From contig NZ_JAHXRQ010000032.1 of NCBI RefSeq assembly GCF_019392335.1, forward strand, positions 1 through 43,431: a stretch of DNA of 43,431 bases. The letters are read 5' to 3'. Positions 32,893-42,120 of this stretch are shown piece after piece (position 1 is the stretch's first letter; each line of letters starts with the position of its first letter). The DNA is from Mameliella sp. CS4. GTDB taxonomy: Bacteria; Pseudomonadota; Alphaproteobacteria; Rhodobacterales; Rhodobacteraceae. Position numbers and translations under genes: made by a program. A model generated the notes under the pieces. The model had not been told where the DNA came from, did not search any database, and saw nothing but the letters and a program-made list of their open reading frames with translations.

Positions 32893-34304
32893 TTGTCCGT
32901 TCCGCCATCCAGCGTATCGTTTCCCTCCTGCCCGGCCAGCACGTCGAAACTCGCGCCCCCGGAGAGGGAGTCACCGCCCTGCCCGCCTACAAGCGTGTCG
33001 TGACCGGCCAGCCCGCTGAGCGTGTCCGCCCCCTCTCGCCCACGTATCAGGTTGCCACCCGCATCGCCCGATATACTGTCGTTGCCACTGCCGCCCGTAA
33101 CGTTCTCGAACGCGGTGATCCGGTCATTGCCAGCCGGCCCGCTGGTCGTCCCCGCGACGAGGTCCACCGTCACCTGCGTCGCGTAGGCCGAGAAATTCAG
33201 CGTGTCGATCCCAAACCCGCCGTCCAGCTTGTCGTCGCCTTCACCCGAATAGACGACGTCGTGCCAGCCTTCGGCATAGAGCGTATCCTGCCCGGGACCG
33301 TCCGACAGGGTGTCATTGCCCAGCCCGCCCATCAGAACGTCATTGCCAAGCTGCCCCGCCAGAACGTCATTGCCCGCGCCGCCCTCGATGATGTCGTTGC
33401 CGCCCCAGCCTTCGAGGTGATCATGCCCGGCCTCACCGTAGATGATATCGTTCCCGGTGCCGGCAAGGATCCGGTCGTCGCCTTCCTCGCCCGCGATCCC
33501 GTCATCGCCGCCAAGACCGATCAACAGGTCATTGCCAGGGCCGCCAAAGAGGTCGTTGATGCCGCTTGTTCCTTCGACCGTATCGTTGCCTACCCCCATG
33601 CGGACTCCGTCGATGCCGATCAGGACGTCAAAAGCGAAGTCCGGGTCCGTCGCGACGATCTCATCATTCCAGAGCCGAACCAGAACGTCGCCCTCGGCAT
33701 CCTCGAAATGTACCGTGTCGAAGCCGCTCAAGGAGCCATCCAGCGTGTCCGATCCCGGGCCGCCGTCCATCTCGCTGAGGTGAACCCCACCGACCAGCCT
33801 GTCATCTCCCGGACCGCCCCACATCCCGTTCCCGGCCTCGCCGCCGATCAGGGTATCGTTACCGGAGCCGCCGACCACATGCTCAAACTGCATCGAGACC
33901 TGGTCGCCAACCGCGATCGGATCCGTTGAAGACAAGACCGCCCAGTAAGACCCGCCGTTGGAGAAGTCGAGATGCACACCCGAAGTAGAAAGCGAGTAGT
34001 CGAGCGTATCGTAATCGGTGCCGCCGATGAGCGTGTCCGGCCCGAGCCCCGGCACCAGCCAGTCGTTACCGGAACTGCCGTCGAGGTAATCCGCGCCATC
34101 TCCGGCGATCAGGGTGTCGTCGTTGGTTCCACCAAGAAGACGGTCGTTGCCGCCTTGCCCTTCCAGCAGGTCATTGCCGCCGTACCCGTTGAGCGTATCG
34201 TTCCCCGCAAGCCCCAGCAGCCAGTCGGAATAGAGGCTGCCGTTGTTCAGATCATTGCCATCAGTCGCATTGCCGATGATCACCCCGTTGTCGCGATTTG
34301 CCAT
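32577..34304 (-). CDS. RTX calcium-binding protein (secreted, hemolysin-type repeats)
   Basis: A 575-residue acidic protein made mostly of RTX nonapeptide repeats (GGxGxDxLx, for example GGSGNDTLIGGEAGN and GGLGNDTLSDGPGQDTL), which bind calcium as a parallel beta-roll. No Sec signal is present. The C-terminal 100 residues end in ALVATDLDFA, as expected for an uncleaved type I secretion signal. An EF-hand/dockerin-like loop FDVDSSGAINSADAAL lies in that region. AGGGGGGAA precedes the ATG. No enzymatic domain is seen, so it is likely a secreted or surface structural or adhesive protein. No transporter genes (HlyB/HlyD/TolC) are nearby. The C-terminus is almost identical to the next gene. Confidence 0.9.
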   Translation of the reverse strand: MANRDNGVIIGNATDGNDLNNGSLYSDWLLGLAGNDTLNGYGGNDLLEGQGGNDRLLGGTNDDTLIAGDGADYLDGSSGNDWLVPGLGPDTLIGGTDYDTLDYSLSTSGVHLDFSNGGSYWAVLSSTDPIAVGDQVSMQFEHVVGGSGNDTLIGGEAGNGMWGGPGDDRLVGGVHLSEMDGGPGSDTLDGSLSGFDTVHFEDAEGDVLVRLWNDEIVATDPDFAFDVLIGIDGVRMGVGNDTVEGTSGINDLFGGPGNDLLIGLGGDDGIAGEEGDDRILAGTGNDIIYGEAGHDHLEGWGGNDIIEGGAGNDVLAGQLGNDVLMGGLGNDTLSDGPGQDTLYAEGWHDVVYSGEGDDKLDGGFGIDTLNFSAYATQVTVDLVAGTTSGPAGNDRITAFENVTGGSGNDSISGDAGGNLIRGREGADTLSGLAGHDTLVGGQGGDSLSGGASFDVLAGQEGNDTLDGGTDNDFLRGGDGADTFVFTEVFGQDVLDDFGFGGSDLARIIGAPAGYNTFADFDVDSSGAINSADAALTAKVTVGPGGELTLIFDPLGETSVTFSGVTALVATDLDFA

Positions 34305-34393
34305 ACTTCCCCCCTTACTGTTGCTTCAGCCTTTCCCACGCAGGCATGGAAATCCTCGCCCACACGGACAGTGCGGCATTGATCCAACGCAAT

Positions 34394-34735
34394 GATGATC
34401 CGGAACGGCGGCTGAGCCTTCAGGCGAAATCCAGATCGGTCGCGACCAGCGCGGTCACCCCGGAAAAGGTCACGCTGGTCTCGCCCAGCGGATCGAAGAT
34501 CAGGGTCAGCTCTCCTCCCGGGCCAACCGTGACCTTGGCCGTCAGCGCGGCATCGGCGGAATTGATGGCGCCGCTGCCGTCCACGTCGAAATCGGCGAAT
34601 GTGTTGTAACCTGCGGGCGCGCCTATGATCCGGGCCAGATCCGAACCGCCAAACCCGAAATCGTCGAGGACGTCTTGCCCGAAAACCTCCGTGAATACAA
34701 AGGTATCGGCCCCGTCTCCTCCGCGCAGAAAGTCG
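34394..34735. repeat. direct repeat, copy 2
   Basis: The second copy of the 340-bp repeat. It includes an orphan copy of the last bases of the aminotransferase gene (34394-34415), then the C-terminal part of the second RTX protein. Confidence 0.95.
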
Positions 34736-36807
34736 TCCTGGGCGCCGCCGTCCAGCGTGTCGTCCCCCTCTTGCCCCGACAGGATGTCGAACTGACCGCC
34801 GCCGTCGAGCTCGTCGCCGCCCGTACCGCCCAGCAAGAGATCCGGACCGTCCAGCCCCAGGAGCGTGTCGCTGCCACCCAGGCCGCGCAGGGTGTTTCGG
34901 AGCGTGTCTCCAATGACAAGATCGTCGCCGCCCCCGCCTGTCGCGTTCTCGAAATTGGACAGCAAGGTGAACTCCGAGGCGCCCGCAGCCACATGGTTGA
35001 GCAGGTTGATGGTGACGGCCTCTGAAAAGACGGAAAAATTCGCAGTGTCGATCCCGGGGCCGCCATCTATGACATCACGGCCCAAGCCGACATAGACCAC
35101 ATCATCGCCCGAGCCCGCATCCACCGTGTCCCACCCCGGACCGTCCGAGATCGTATCATTGCCGTCGCCACCCAGGATCGTATCTGCCCGGTCCTGCCCG
35201 GCGATGACATCGTCACCTGGGCCACCGTCCATTTCTTCGGCCCCGTCACCGCCGTACATGACGTCGGCACCATCGCCACCGAACATCGTGTCGAACCCGT
35301 CAAGGCCATGCAGCGTGTCATCCCCGCCCAGCCCCCGCATCACGTTGTTCAGGTCCGAGCCGATCAGCGTATCCCCGAACAGGGCCGATCCGGTGACGCT
35401 CTGGAATTCCGCAATCGTGTCACCCGTGGCGGTGCCGCCGGTGGCGCTCTGGCCGCCCCGGTCCAGATCGACGATCACGGCGGCCGTGCTGCCACTGTAG
35501 TCCAGCGTGTCGTCTCCGACGAGGCCGCCGCCATTCAGAACGTCGGCGCCTGGCCCGCCATCGACAAGGTCGCTGCCCGCGCCGGCGAGAATCGTGTCGA
35601 CCCCGTCCCCGCCCAGGACCGTATCGTCACCGGCAAACGCGGTGAGATGATCATCACCCGCGCCACCAACCAGAAGATTGTCACCCTGGGTTCCCTCAAG
35701 GGTATCGTTGCCGCCGCCGGTCAAGACGCTTTCGAACCCCGTGATCGTGTCCCCCGCGACGATGGGGTCTGCCGACACCAGCCGCCCGTTCCACAGCCGT
35801 ACAAGCACATCGCCCGAAGCAGTGTCGAAGGACACCGTGTCGTCGCCGCCGCTGCCGCCATCCATCACGTCCGCGCCGGAACCGCCTTCGATGAAATCGC
35901 TGCCTGAGTCCCCGGTCAGGGTGTCGTTTCCGGCCATGCCCCGAAGCGTCACGCCGGTCTGGAAAGCCGTGATATGGTCATCGCCCGCCCCACCCAGAAT
36001 GACCTCGAAATCCACGCCTCGGACCTGGTCGATCTCTGCAATTGGATCGGGCGAAGAGACAATCGACCAGTAAAGCAAACCGCCCAAGGGGGCGGGTCCG
36101 GGATTGATGTCCAGCGTGAAGCCCAGGGTGGTTGCCGAGTAGTCGAGAGTGTCGGTCCCTCGTCCACCGACAAGCAGGTCCCGTCCGGGACCTGGAACCA
36201 AAAGATCGTCCCCCTGATTGCCATCGAGATCGTCCAGACCGGGCCCGGCGATCAGCGTGTCGTTGCCTTCGAGCCCGAGCAAACGGTCGTTGCCCTCTCC
36301 ACCGTCCAGTTTTGTATCGAGATCGGTATTGGCAGAGACACTGTCGTCCCCCGGACCCAACAGGATGGTTTCGAGGTTCGACGGAACGACGCCGGTCCCA
36401 ATGCCGTCGAGCTCTAGCCATTGATATGTCAGGCTCATTCCAACATTGGCGGTGACGCCCGTCAGATCGAATGTGTCTGTCCCGGCGCCTCCGTCCACGA
36501 CATCCGCCCCTGCGGAAAAAATCAGCCAGTCGTCATCCTCGCCTCCGCGCAGCGTGTCGTCACCCTCGCCGCCGTCAAGCGTATCGTTGCCCGGCCCGCC
36601 TTCCAGCGAGTCGTTGTCTTCGTTCCCGTCGAGCGAGTCGTCACCTTCGACCCCGTAGATGACGTCATCGCCGGCCAGTCCGGCGATGACGTCGTCGAGC
36701 GGTGTGCCATAGATCAAGTCGGGGCCCGCCGTGGGCGCCACAAGGTCTGCCATGCCAATGGCTTTCTGTCGCGTTCCGATGATCATGCCGCTGTCACGAT
36801 TCGCCAT
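34420..36807 (-). CDS. RTX calcium-binding protein, tandem paralogue
   Basis: A 795-residue paralogue of the downstream RTX gene. It starts similarly (MANRDSGMIIG against MANRDNGVIIG) and ends almost identically, but the middle is longer and clearly diverged. RTX nonapeptides dominate (GGEGNDRLLGLEGNDTL, GGDGADVMYGGDGAEEM). The C-terminal region again has FDVDGSGAINSADAAL and a DLDFA end for type I secretion. The ATG at 36807 has AGGGGAA upstream; the longer frame lacks support. It lies 115 bp upstream of the first RTX gene in transcription order and is divergent from the GntR gene. Confidence 0.9.
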   Translation of the reverse strand: MANRDSGMIIGTRQKAIGMADLVAPTAGPDLIYGTPLDDVIAGLAGDDVIYGVEGDDSLDGNEDNDSLEGGPGNDTLDGGEGDDTLRGGEDDDWLIFSAGADVVDGGAGTDTFDLTGVTANVGMSLTYQWLELDGIGTGVVPSNLETILLGPGDDSVSANTDLDTKLDGGEGNDRLLGLEGNDTLIAGPGLDDLDGNQGDDLLVPGPGRDLLVGGRGTDTLDYSATTLGFTLDINPGPAPLGGLLYWSIVSSPDPIAEIDQVRGVDFEVILGGAGDDHITAFQTGVTLRGMAGNDTLTGDSGSDFIEGGSGADVMDGGSGGDDTVSFDTASGDVLVRLWNGRLVSADPIVAGDTITGFESVLTGGGNDTLEGTQGDNLLVGGAGDDHLTAFAGDDTVLGGDGVDTILAGAGSDLVDGGPGADVLNGGGLVGDDTLDYSGSTAAVIVDLDRGGQSATGGTATGDTIAEFQSVTGSALFGDTLIGSDLNNVMRGLGGDDTLHGLDGFDTMFGGDGADVMYGGDGAEEMDGGPGDDVIAGQDRADTILGGDGNDTISDGPGWDTVDAGSGDDVVYVGLGRDVIDGGPGIDTANFSVFSEAVTINLLNHVAAGASEFTLLSNFENATGGGGDDLVIGDTLRNTLRGLGGSDTLLGLDGPDLLLGGTGGDELDGGGQFDILSGQEGDDTLDGGAQDDFLRGGDGADTFVFTEVFGQDVLDDFGFGGSDLARIIGAPAGYNTFADFDVDGSGAINSADAALTAKVTVGPGGELTLIFDPLGETSVTFSGVTALVATDLDFA

Positions 36808-36941
36808 GTCTTCCCCTGGGGTCGCCCGGCAGCCCCGGTGTGCCGGGTAAGTATGCAAGTCTAGCACCCGCGCGCGCCGGCACGTTGATTCATCGCAAGA
36901 ACCGCATATTTTCCGACCGCCAGGGCACGGCCCGCACTGCG

Positions 36942-37019
36942 GTATACAATATTTCGATCACACTGCTAAAACGAAACGAAATCGAGCCATGTTGACAATT
37001 TATGTATACAAGATACCTT
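36942..37019 (+). promoter_or_regulatory. GntR gene promoter with two GTATAC palindromes
   Basis: TTGACA (36992-36997) and TACCTT (37014-37019) with a 16-bp spacer make a plausible promoter. The spacer contains TGTATACAAG (GTATAC at 37004-37009). A second site, GGTATACAAT (GTATAC at 36942-36947), is 62 bp upstream. Short palindromes of this type are common for FadR-type GntR regulators, so autoregulation is likely. Confidence 0.5.
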
Positions 37020-37043
37020 CCCTTGAACTTTGGGAGGAGACCT

Positions 37044-37769
37044 ATGAATCGGCAGGAACGCAGTGCCCAATACGCGCGCGCCCTCATCGAATTGCGGTCG
37101 CTCGTCCTGAGCGGCAGCTTTGATGGCGGCGAGCGTCTGGCCGAGATCGCGCTGGCCGAGCGCCTGAATCTCTCCCGCACTCCGCTGCGCAAGGCGATGG
37201 ACCGGCTGGTCGACGAAGGCCTGCTGGAACGGATCGAGACCGGCGGTTGCCGGGTGGCCCAGTTCACCAAGGCCGACATCCACGACGCGATAGAGCTGCG
37301 CGGCGTTCTGGAAGGCACCGCCGCCCGTCTGGCCGCCGAACGTGGCGCCCTGCCAGAGCTGGCCGAGCGTATGGCCGGGGTCCTGAACCAACTGGACGAG
37401 GCTGTGTCCGGCACGCTGGACTTCAAGGCCTATGTCGCCCTGAACGGCGAATTCCACGACCTGTTGGCCAATCTTGCCGGCAGTGCCGTTGTCGCGCGCG
37501 AAGTCGCCCGCGCCGGACGCCTGCCGGCGGCCTCGCCCTCGGCCTTCATGCAGGGGCAGGAATTGATCCCCGATTTCCGCGAAAGCCTGACCCGCGCGCA
37601 AAGACAGCACCGCGGCATCTATGAGGCGATCATGGACCGCCAGGGCAGCCGCGCCGAGGCACTGGCCCGGGAACACGCCCGGCTGGCCCGCAACAACCTG
37701 GATTACGTGACAATGGAAGAGCCGGCGCTTGCCGAAAGAGTGCCCGGCCTCTCGCTGATCGCGGAATGA
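37044..37769 (+). CDS. GntR-family regulator (FadR subfamily, FCD domain)
   Basis: A 241-residue regulator. The winged HTH is in residues 10-75 (LAERLNLSRTPLRKAMDRLV, GLLERIETGGCRVAQFT). An all-helical FCD ligand domain follows, with the metal-ligand pattern DIHDAIELRGVLEG and, later, histidines in NGEFHDLL and QHRGIYEAI. GGGAGGAGA precedes the ATG. It lies 31 bp upstream of the O-demethylase gene and is probably the operon's repressor, responding to a carboxylate substrate. Confidence 0.88.
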   Translation: MNRQERSAQYARALIELRSLVLSGSFDGGERLAEIALAERLNLSRTPLRKAMDRLVDEGLLERIETGGCRVAQFTKADIHDAIELRGVLEGTAARLAAERGALPELAERMAGVLNQLDEAVSGTLDFKAYVALNGEFHDLLANLAGSAVVAREVARAGRLPAASPSAFMQGQELIPDFRESLTRAQRQHRGIYEAIMDRQGSRAEALAREHARLARNNLDYVTMEEPALAERVPGLSLIAE

Positions 37770-37800
37770 CACAACTGGTACAGGGAGAGAGGAAACAACC

Positions 37801-39207
37801 ATGCCCAGTCTCAACGACGCAATGAAGAAGTGGAACAACCCGGTCGAAATGCTGCGCAATTCGCAGATCGGGATGTATGTTTACCCGGTGGTGACGCCGG
37901 AATTCCAGAACTGGCGCAACGAGCAGGCCGCCTGGCGCGAAAGCGCGGTGCTTTTCGACCAGAGCCACCATATGGACGAGGTCATCGTCGAAGGTCCGCA
38001 GGCGACGGAATTTCTGTCGCACCACGGCATCAACTCGTTTGCCAATTTCGATCTGAACCGCGCCAAGCACTTTGTCCCGGTCACGCCCAACGGCCATGTG
38101 ATCGGCGACCACATCATTTTCCGCGAGCGCGAGGACAAGTACATCCTGGTTGGTCGCGCGCCGACCTCGAACTGGCTGATGTTCGCCGCCGCCTGGGGCA
38201 AGTGGAACGTGCGCCTGCGCCACGACCCCCGCAGCCCCAGCCGACCCGAGGGCGAGCGCGTGCTGCGCGAGCACTATCGCTATCAGATCCAGGGACCCGA
38301 GGCCTACAAGATCTTTGAAAAGATGAATGGCGGCCCGATCCCGGACATCAAGTTCTTTCACGTCGACTGGATCAACATCGGCTCCAAGAAGGTGCAGGCG
38401 CTGCGCCACGGCATGTCCGGCGCGCCGGGGCTGGAGGTCTGGGGGCCGTACAAGGACAAGGACTACATCCACTCGGTGATCCTGGAATCCGCGAAAGAGG
38501 CGGGCGTGAACATCGTGCAATGCGGCAGCCGCGCCTATTCGACCAACACGCTGGAATCCGGCTGGATCCCCTCGCCCCTGCCCGGCATCTACACCGGCGA
38601 CGGCATGCTGGCGGACTACCGCGACTGGCTGGGCGCCGACATGTACGAGGCGGCGGGCGCCATCGGCGGCAGCTTTGTCAGCGAAAACATCGAGGACTAC
38701 TACGTCAATCCCTTCGAGCTGGGCTATGACTTCTACATCGGCTGGAAGAAGGACGACTTCATCGGCAAGTCAGCGCTGGAGAAGATCAAGGCCGAAGGGG
38801 CGCACCGCAAGAAAGTCACCTTTGAATGGAACCGCGAGGATGTGCTGAAGGTCATCGCCAGCGGGTTCGAGGAAGGGACCCCCTACAAGTGGATCGACTT
38901 CCCGCAGCCAAACTATGCCTCGTCCAGCGCCGACATGGTGATGCAGGGCGACCAGATGGTCGGCATGTCGATGTTCAACGGCTATAGCTGGAACGAACGC
39001 TGCATGCTGTCCCTGGGCGTGGTGCACAAGGACGTGCAGGTGGGCGACGTGCTGACCCTGCGCTGGGGGGAACCGGACGACACCGCCAAGACCTCGACCG
39101 AAAAGCACAAGCAGGCCGAGATCCGCGTGCGCGTCTCACCCACACCCTACGCAAAGGAAGCCCGCGAGAACTACGCCGACAGCTGGCGGACGAAAGCGGC
39201 CGAATAA
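37801..39207 (+). CDS. LigM-like tetrahydrofolate-dependent O-demethylase (GcvT family)
   Basis: A 468-residue aminomethyltransferase-fold protein. From memory it aligns end to end with LigM (about 470 residues), the vanillate/3-O-methylgallate O-demethylase of Sphingobium. Matching stretches include VEMLRNSQIGMYVYPVV, LFDQSHHM, VGRAPTSNWLM, LRHGMSGAPGLEVWGPY, SRAYSTNTLESGWIPSPLP and GGSFVSENIEDYYVNP. LigM moves the methoxy methyl group to tetrahydrofolate. The gene is followed by a TRAP transporter, so the substrate is probably an imported methoxylated carboxylate; whether aromatic is not known. A related group includes DMSP demethylase DmdA, but the length and motifs favour LigM. Confidence 0.85.
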   Translation: MPSLNDAMKKWNNPVEMLRNSQIGMYVYPVVTPEFQNWRNEQAAWRESAVLFDQSHHMDEVIVEGPQATEFLSHHGINSFANFDLNRAKHFVPVTPNGHVIGDHIIFREREDKYILVGRAPTSNWLMFAAAWGKWNVRLRHDPRSPSRPEGERVLREHYRYQIQGPEAYKIFEKMNGGPIPDIKFFHVDWINIGSKKVQALRHGMSGAPGLEVWGPYKDKDYIHSVILESAKEAGVNIVQCGSRAYSTNTLESGWIPSPLPGIYTGDGMLADYRDWLGADMYEAAGAIGGSFVSENIEDYYVNPFELGYDFYIGWKKDDFIGKSALEKIKAEGAHRKKVTFEWNREDVLKVIASGFEEGTPYKWIDFPQPNYASSSADMVMQGDQMVGMSMFNGYSWNERCMLSLGVVHKDVQVGDVLTLRWGEPDDTAKTSTEKHKQAEIRVRVSPTPYAKEARENYADSWRTKAAE

Positions 39208-39212
39208 GAGAA

Positions 39213-39277
39213 ATTCCTGCGCCTTCGGGCGGAATGAATTTGTTTCCCGGGCAAGGTCATGCACTACTTTGCCCGGG
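39213..39277. repeat. two hairpins between the demethylase gene and dctP
   Basis: A UUCG-loop hairpin (ATTCC...GCC-TTCG-GGC-GGAAT, 39213-39235) is followed by CCCGGGCAA (39246-39254) paired with TTGCCCGGG (39269-39277). They may stabilise the dctP transcript or partly terminate upstream transcription. Confidence 0.5.
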
Positions 39278-39327
39278 GACGGACCGTGCCGGGGAGGGCC
39301 GGTCGCACCAACCGGGAGGAAAATCAA

Positions 39328-40305
39328 ATGAAAATGACCCATCTGTTCGCGGGCGCCGCGCTTGCCGTGGCCTCTGCCATGAGCACCCAGGCGCAGGAGC
39401 TGAAATTCGCCAATTTCACGCCTCCGTTCCACACCATCAACGCCAGCGTGATCGAAAAGCTGAACGCCGATCTGTCGGCGGCCACCGATGGCGCGGTGAC
39501 GGTACGCGGCTATCACGGCGGCGAACTGGGCGCGGGCCCGGTCGAACAATACGTCCGTGCCGTGCAGGGCGTGGCCGACATGGTCTGGGGGCTGCCGGGC
39601 TACACCTCGTCGCAGTTCGGCAAGACCATGATCGTCGAAATGCCCAATGCCATCCCGCTGGATCAGCCGGGCTACGAGGCGCTCTGGGCAGCCTTTGACG
39701 AGATCAAGGGAGAGTTCCCTGCCGCCAAACCGATCGCGCTCTGGACCTCGGAACCCAATATTTTCATCATGAAGGATGTAGAGATCCGCACCCCCGCAGA
39801 CCTTGCAGGGCTGAAAGTGCGCGTCGCGGGCGCCACCGCCGCCGAAGTGGCCGAGGCCCTGGGCGCGACGCCGGTGCAGATGCCGATCAACCAGGTCTAC
39901 AACGCGCTGCAGACCGGGCTGATCGACGGCGTGATCACCGGTGCCTCGACCCTGTCGGACTTCAAACTAGACGAGGTCGCCAACAGCTATACCCTGGGCG
40001 CCAACCTGGGCCGCCTCGCCTTTTACACGGTGATGGGCCAGTCGTCCTATGACAAGCTGTCGCCTGACGCCAAGGCCGCCGTCGACGCCGTTGCAGGCAT
40101 GGAGGTCTCCAAATCCGCCGAAATGGCCTGGAACGCGACGGCAGATGCCGCGCTGGAGGCCGCCCGCGCGGATGACACCAACGTGGTGATCGATCTCAGC
40201 CCGGAAGAGGCCCAAGCCTTTGCCGATGCCGTGGCCGACGTGGTCAATGGCTATGTCGCCGAGGTCAATGGAGAGGCCGCGCTTGCCAAGATGCGGGGCG
40301 AGTGA
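39328..40305 (+). CDS. dctP: TRAP transporter substrate-binding protein (DctP family)
   Basis: A 325-residue periplasmic binding protein. An N-terminal signal peptide (MKMTHLFAGAALAVASAMS, cleavage probably after MSTQA) precedes a DctP domain. The family motif around LKVRVAGATAAEVAEALGATPVQMPINQVY contains the conserved Arg that binds a carboxylate, and DGVITGASTL is typical. It delivers the substrate to DctQM. GGGAGGA precedes the ATG. It is the first transporter gene after the demethylase. Confidence 0.92.
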   Translation: MKMTHLFAGAALAVASAMSTQAQELKFANFTPPFHTINASVIEKLNADLSAATDGAVTVRGYHGGELGAGPVEQYVRAVQGVADMVWGLPGYTSSQFGKTMIVEMPNAIPLDQPGYEALWAAFDEIKGEFPAAKPIALWTSEPNIFIMKDVEIRTPADLAGLKVRVAGATAAEVAEALGATPVQMPINQVYNALQTGLIDGVITGASTLSDFKLDEVANSYTLGANLGRLAFYTVMGQSSYDKLSPDAKAAVDAVAGMEVSKSAEMAWNATADAALEAARADDTNVVIDLSPEEAQAFADAVADVVNGYVAEVNGEAALAKMRGE

Positions 40306-40818
40306 GTGCTGAACGCCCTCAGGAAAACCGCGGACGGGCTGATCCGCCTGTCCGCGGGCATCGGCGCACTGGCGCTGATTGCCGAGGTCGGCGTGATCCT
40401 GGTCGACGTGATCGGGCGCGCCTTCGGCCATCCGATGTTCGGCAGCCAGGACCTGATCACCATGATCATGGTCATGCTTGTCTTTGGCGGCATGGCGCTT
40501 TGTGACCGCAACGGCGGCCATATTGCGGTCGATCTGTTCCAGAAGACCTATCCACCGCTGATGAACCGGATTATCGACATCTTCTCTGCCCTGCTGGGTG
40601 CGGTGATCTTTGCCTTCATCGCATGGGCCGTCTGGGAAAGCGCGAAGTTGAGCCAGATGCTGAACCTCTCCACCAATCTGTTGCGCCTGCCCAAGGTCTG
40701 GTTCCAGTGGGGGCTGTGTGGGTTCGCCGCCCTCACCGCGCTGGGAATGCTGTTGCGGGCGGTGGAACTGACCCTGTCCCGACGCGACGTGCGCGGCGAA
40801 TGGAGCAAGTCCACATGA
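40306..40818 (+). CDS. dctQ: TRAP transporter small membrane subunit (DctQ)
   Basis: A 170-residue membrane protein with four hydrophobic segments (about 18-38, 48-66, 88-110 and 128-150). DVIGRAFGHPMFGSQDLI is the usual DctQ signature. It starts with GTG directly after the dctP stop. It forms the small subunit of a sodium-driven importer with DctM. Confidence 0.9.
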   Translation: MLNALRKTADGLIRLSAGIGALALIAEVGVILVDVIGRAFGHPMFGSQDLITMIMVMLVFGGMALCDRNGGHIAVDLFQKTYPPLMNRIIDIFSALLGAVIFAFIAWAVWESAKLSQMLNLSTNLLRLPKVWFQWGLCGFAALTALGMLLRAVELTLSRRDVRGEWSKST

Positions 40819-42119
40819 CAATTGGCGCCATCGGCCTCATGGGCATCGCGGCTTTGCTGATCCTGCTGATGCTGCGTATTCCCGTGGCCTTTGCCATGTT
40901 CCTGGTGGGCTTCCTTGGAATCTGGCACCTGAACGGCTGGAATGCGGCGATGGGGCTCTTGGCCTCGGAAACCTTCACGCTGGCCTCGAACCCGGAACTG
41001 GTCATCATTCCGCTGTTCATCCTGATGGGCAATATCGCCACGGTCACAGGGATGAGCCGACAGCTGTATGATGCGGCCTATGCGGTGATCGGCCAGATCC
41101 GTGGCGGTCTGGCCTCGGCCACGGTGATCGGCTGCGGCGGGTTCGCGGCGCTGTCGGGGTCTTCCGTCGCCTCCGCCCTGACGATGGGCAAGGTCAGCCT
41201 GCGCGAGATGGACCGTTTCGACTATGATCCGCGCCTGTCGACGGGCGTGGTCGCCGCAGGTGGCACCCTGGGCATCTTGATCCCGCCCTCTACCGGCTTT
41301 GTCATCTATGCCATTCTGACCGAACAGAGCATCGGTCGGTTGTTCCTCGCCGGCGTTCTGCCGGGCCTGCTGCTGCTCAGCGCCTTCATCCTGACAATCA
41401 CCGTGATGTGCTGGATACGGCCCAGTTTCGGCCCCGCCGGACCACGGACCACGATGGATGAGAAGAGCCGCAAGCTGCTGGGCGCGCTGCCCATCCTTGT
41501 CGTGATCCTGCTGACCATCGGCGGCATCTATGCCGGGCTCTTCTCCCCGACAGAGGCGGCGGGGGTCGGCGCCGGGCTGGTGATCCTCTACGGGATCGTG
41601 ACCCGCACCCTGACGCTCGGCGCGTTCTGGGAGGCATCCAAGGACAGCATCGTGACCACCGCCACGGTCATGCTGATCCTGATCGCCGCGCATATGATCA
41701 ACCCGTTCCTGGCGCTCAGCCATATTCCAACGGTCGTCGGGGAATTCCTGGCCAGCCTCGAAGCGGGCACAATCGGCACCCTCATCGTGATCCTCTTTGT
41801 CTACCTCGTTCTGGGTTGCTTTCTCGAAGGTTTTGCCATGCTGGTGCTGACCCTGCCGATCTTCTTTCCGGTCATCATCGACCTGGGGATCGACCCGATC
41901 TGGTTCGGGGTGCTCGTGGTCCTGACGCTTGAAATGGGATTGATTTCACCGCCCGTCGGGATCAACGTCTTTATCGTCAAATCGGTGGCGCCCAAGGTCG
42001 AGCTGGGGACAATCTTTCGCGGCGTCCTGCCGTTCTGGCTGGCGATGATCGCGACACTGGCGGTGCTTGTCGCCTTCCCTCAGATATCGCTGATCCTGCC
42101 AAATACGATGTTCAACTGA
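40815..42119 (+). CDS. dctM: TRAP transporter large membrane subunit (DctM)
   Basis: A 434-residue permease with about a dozen hydrophobic segments. GGFAALSGSSVASALTMGKV, GTLGILIPPSTGFVIYAILT, GLFSPTEAAGVGA and LEMGLISPPVGINVFIV are the family's sodium-site and transport motifs. It is the ion-coupled transport subunit. The ATG overlaps the dctQ stop (ATGA); the longer frame upstream is spurious. Confidence 0.95.
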   Translation: MTIGAIGLMGIAALLILLMLRIPVAFAMFLVGFLGIWHLNGWNAAMGLLASETFTLASNPELVIIPLFILMGNIATVTGMSRQLYDAAYAVIGQIRGGLASATVIGCGGFAALSGSSVASALTMGKVSLREMDRFDYDPRLSTGVVAAGGTLGILIPPSTGFVIYAILTEQSIGRLFLAGVLPGLLLLSAFILTITVMCWIRPSFGPAGPRTTMDEKSRKLLGALPILVVILLTIGGIYAGLFSPTEAAGVGAGLVILYGIVTRTLTLGAFWEASKDSIVTTATVMLILIAAHMINPFLALSHIPTVVGEFLASLEAGTIGTLIVILFVYLVLGCFLEGFAMLVLTLPIFFPVIIDLGIDPIWFGVLVVLTLEMGLISPPVGINVFIVKSVAPKVELGTIFRGVLPFWLAMIATLAVLVAFPQISLILPNTMFN

Positions 42120-42120
42120 C

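Noticed and set aside
33000..33929. 309-residue open frame opposite the RTX gene
   Set aside because: A shadow frame created by the repetitive RTX codons.
32577..36807. CRISPR-like or tandem DNA repeat array
   Set aside because: The periodicity comes from RTX nonapeptide codons in an open frame, without conserved spacers or repeats.
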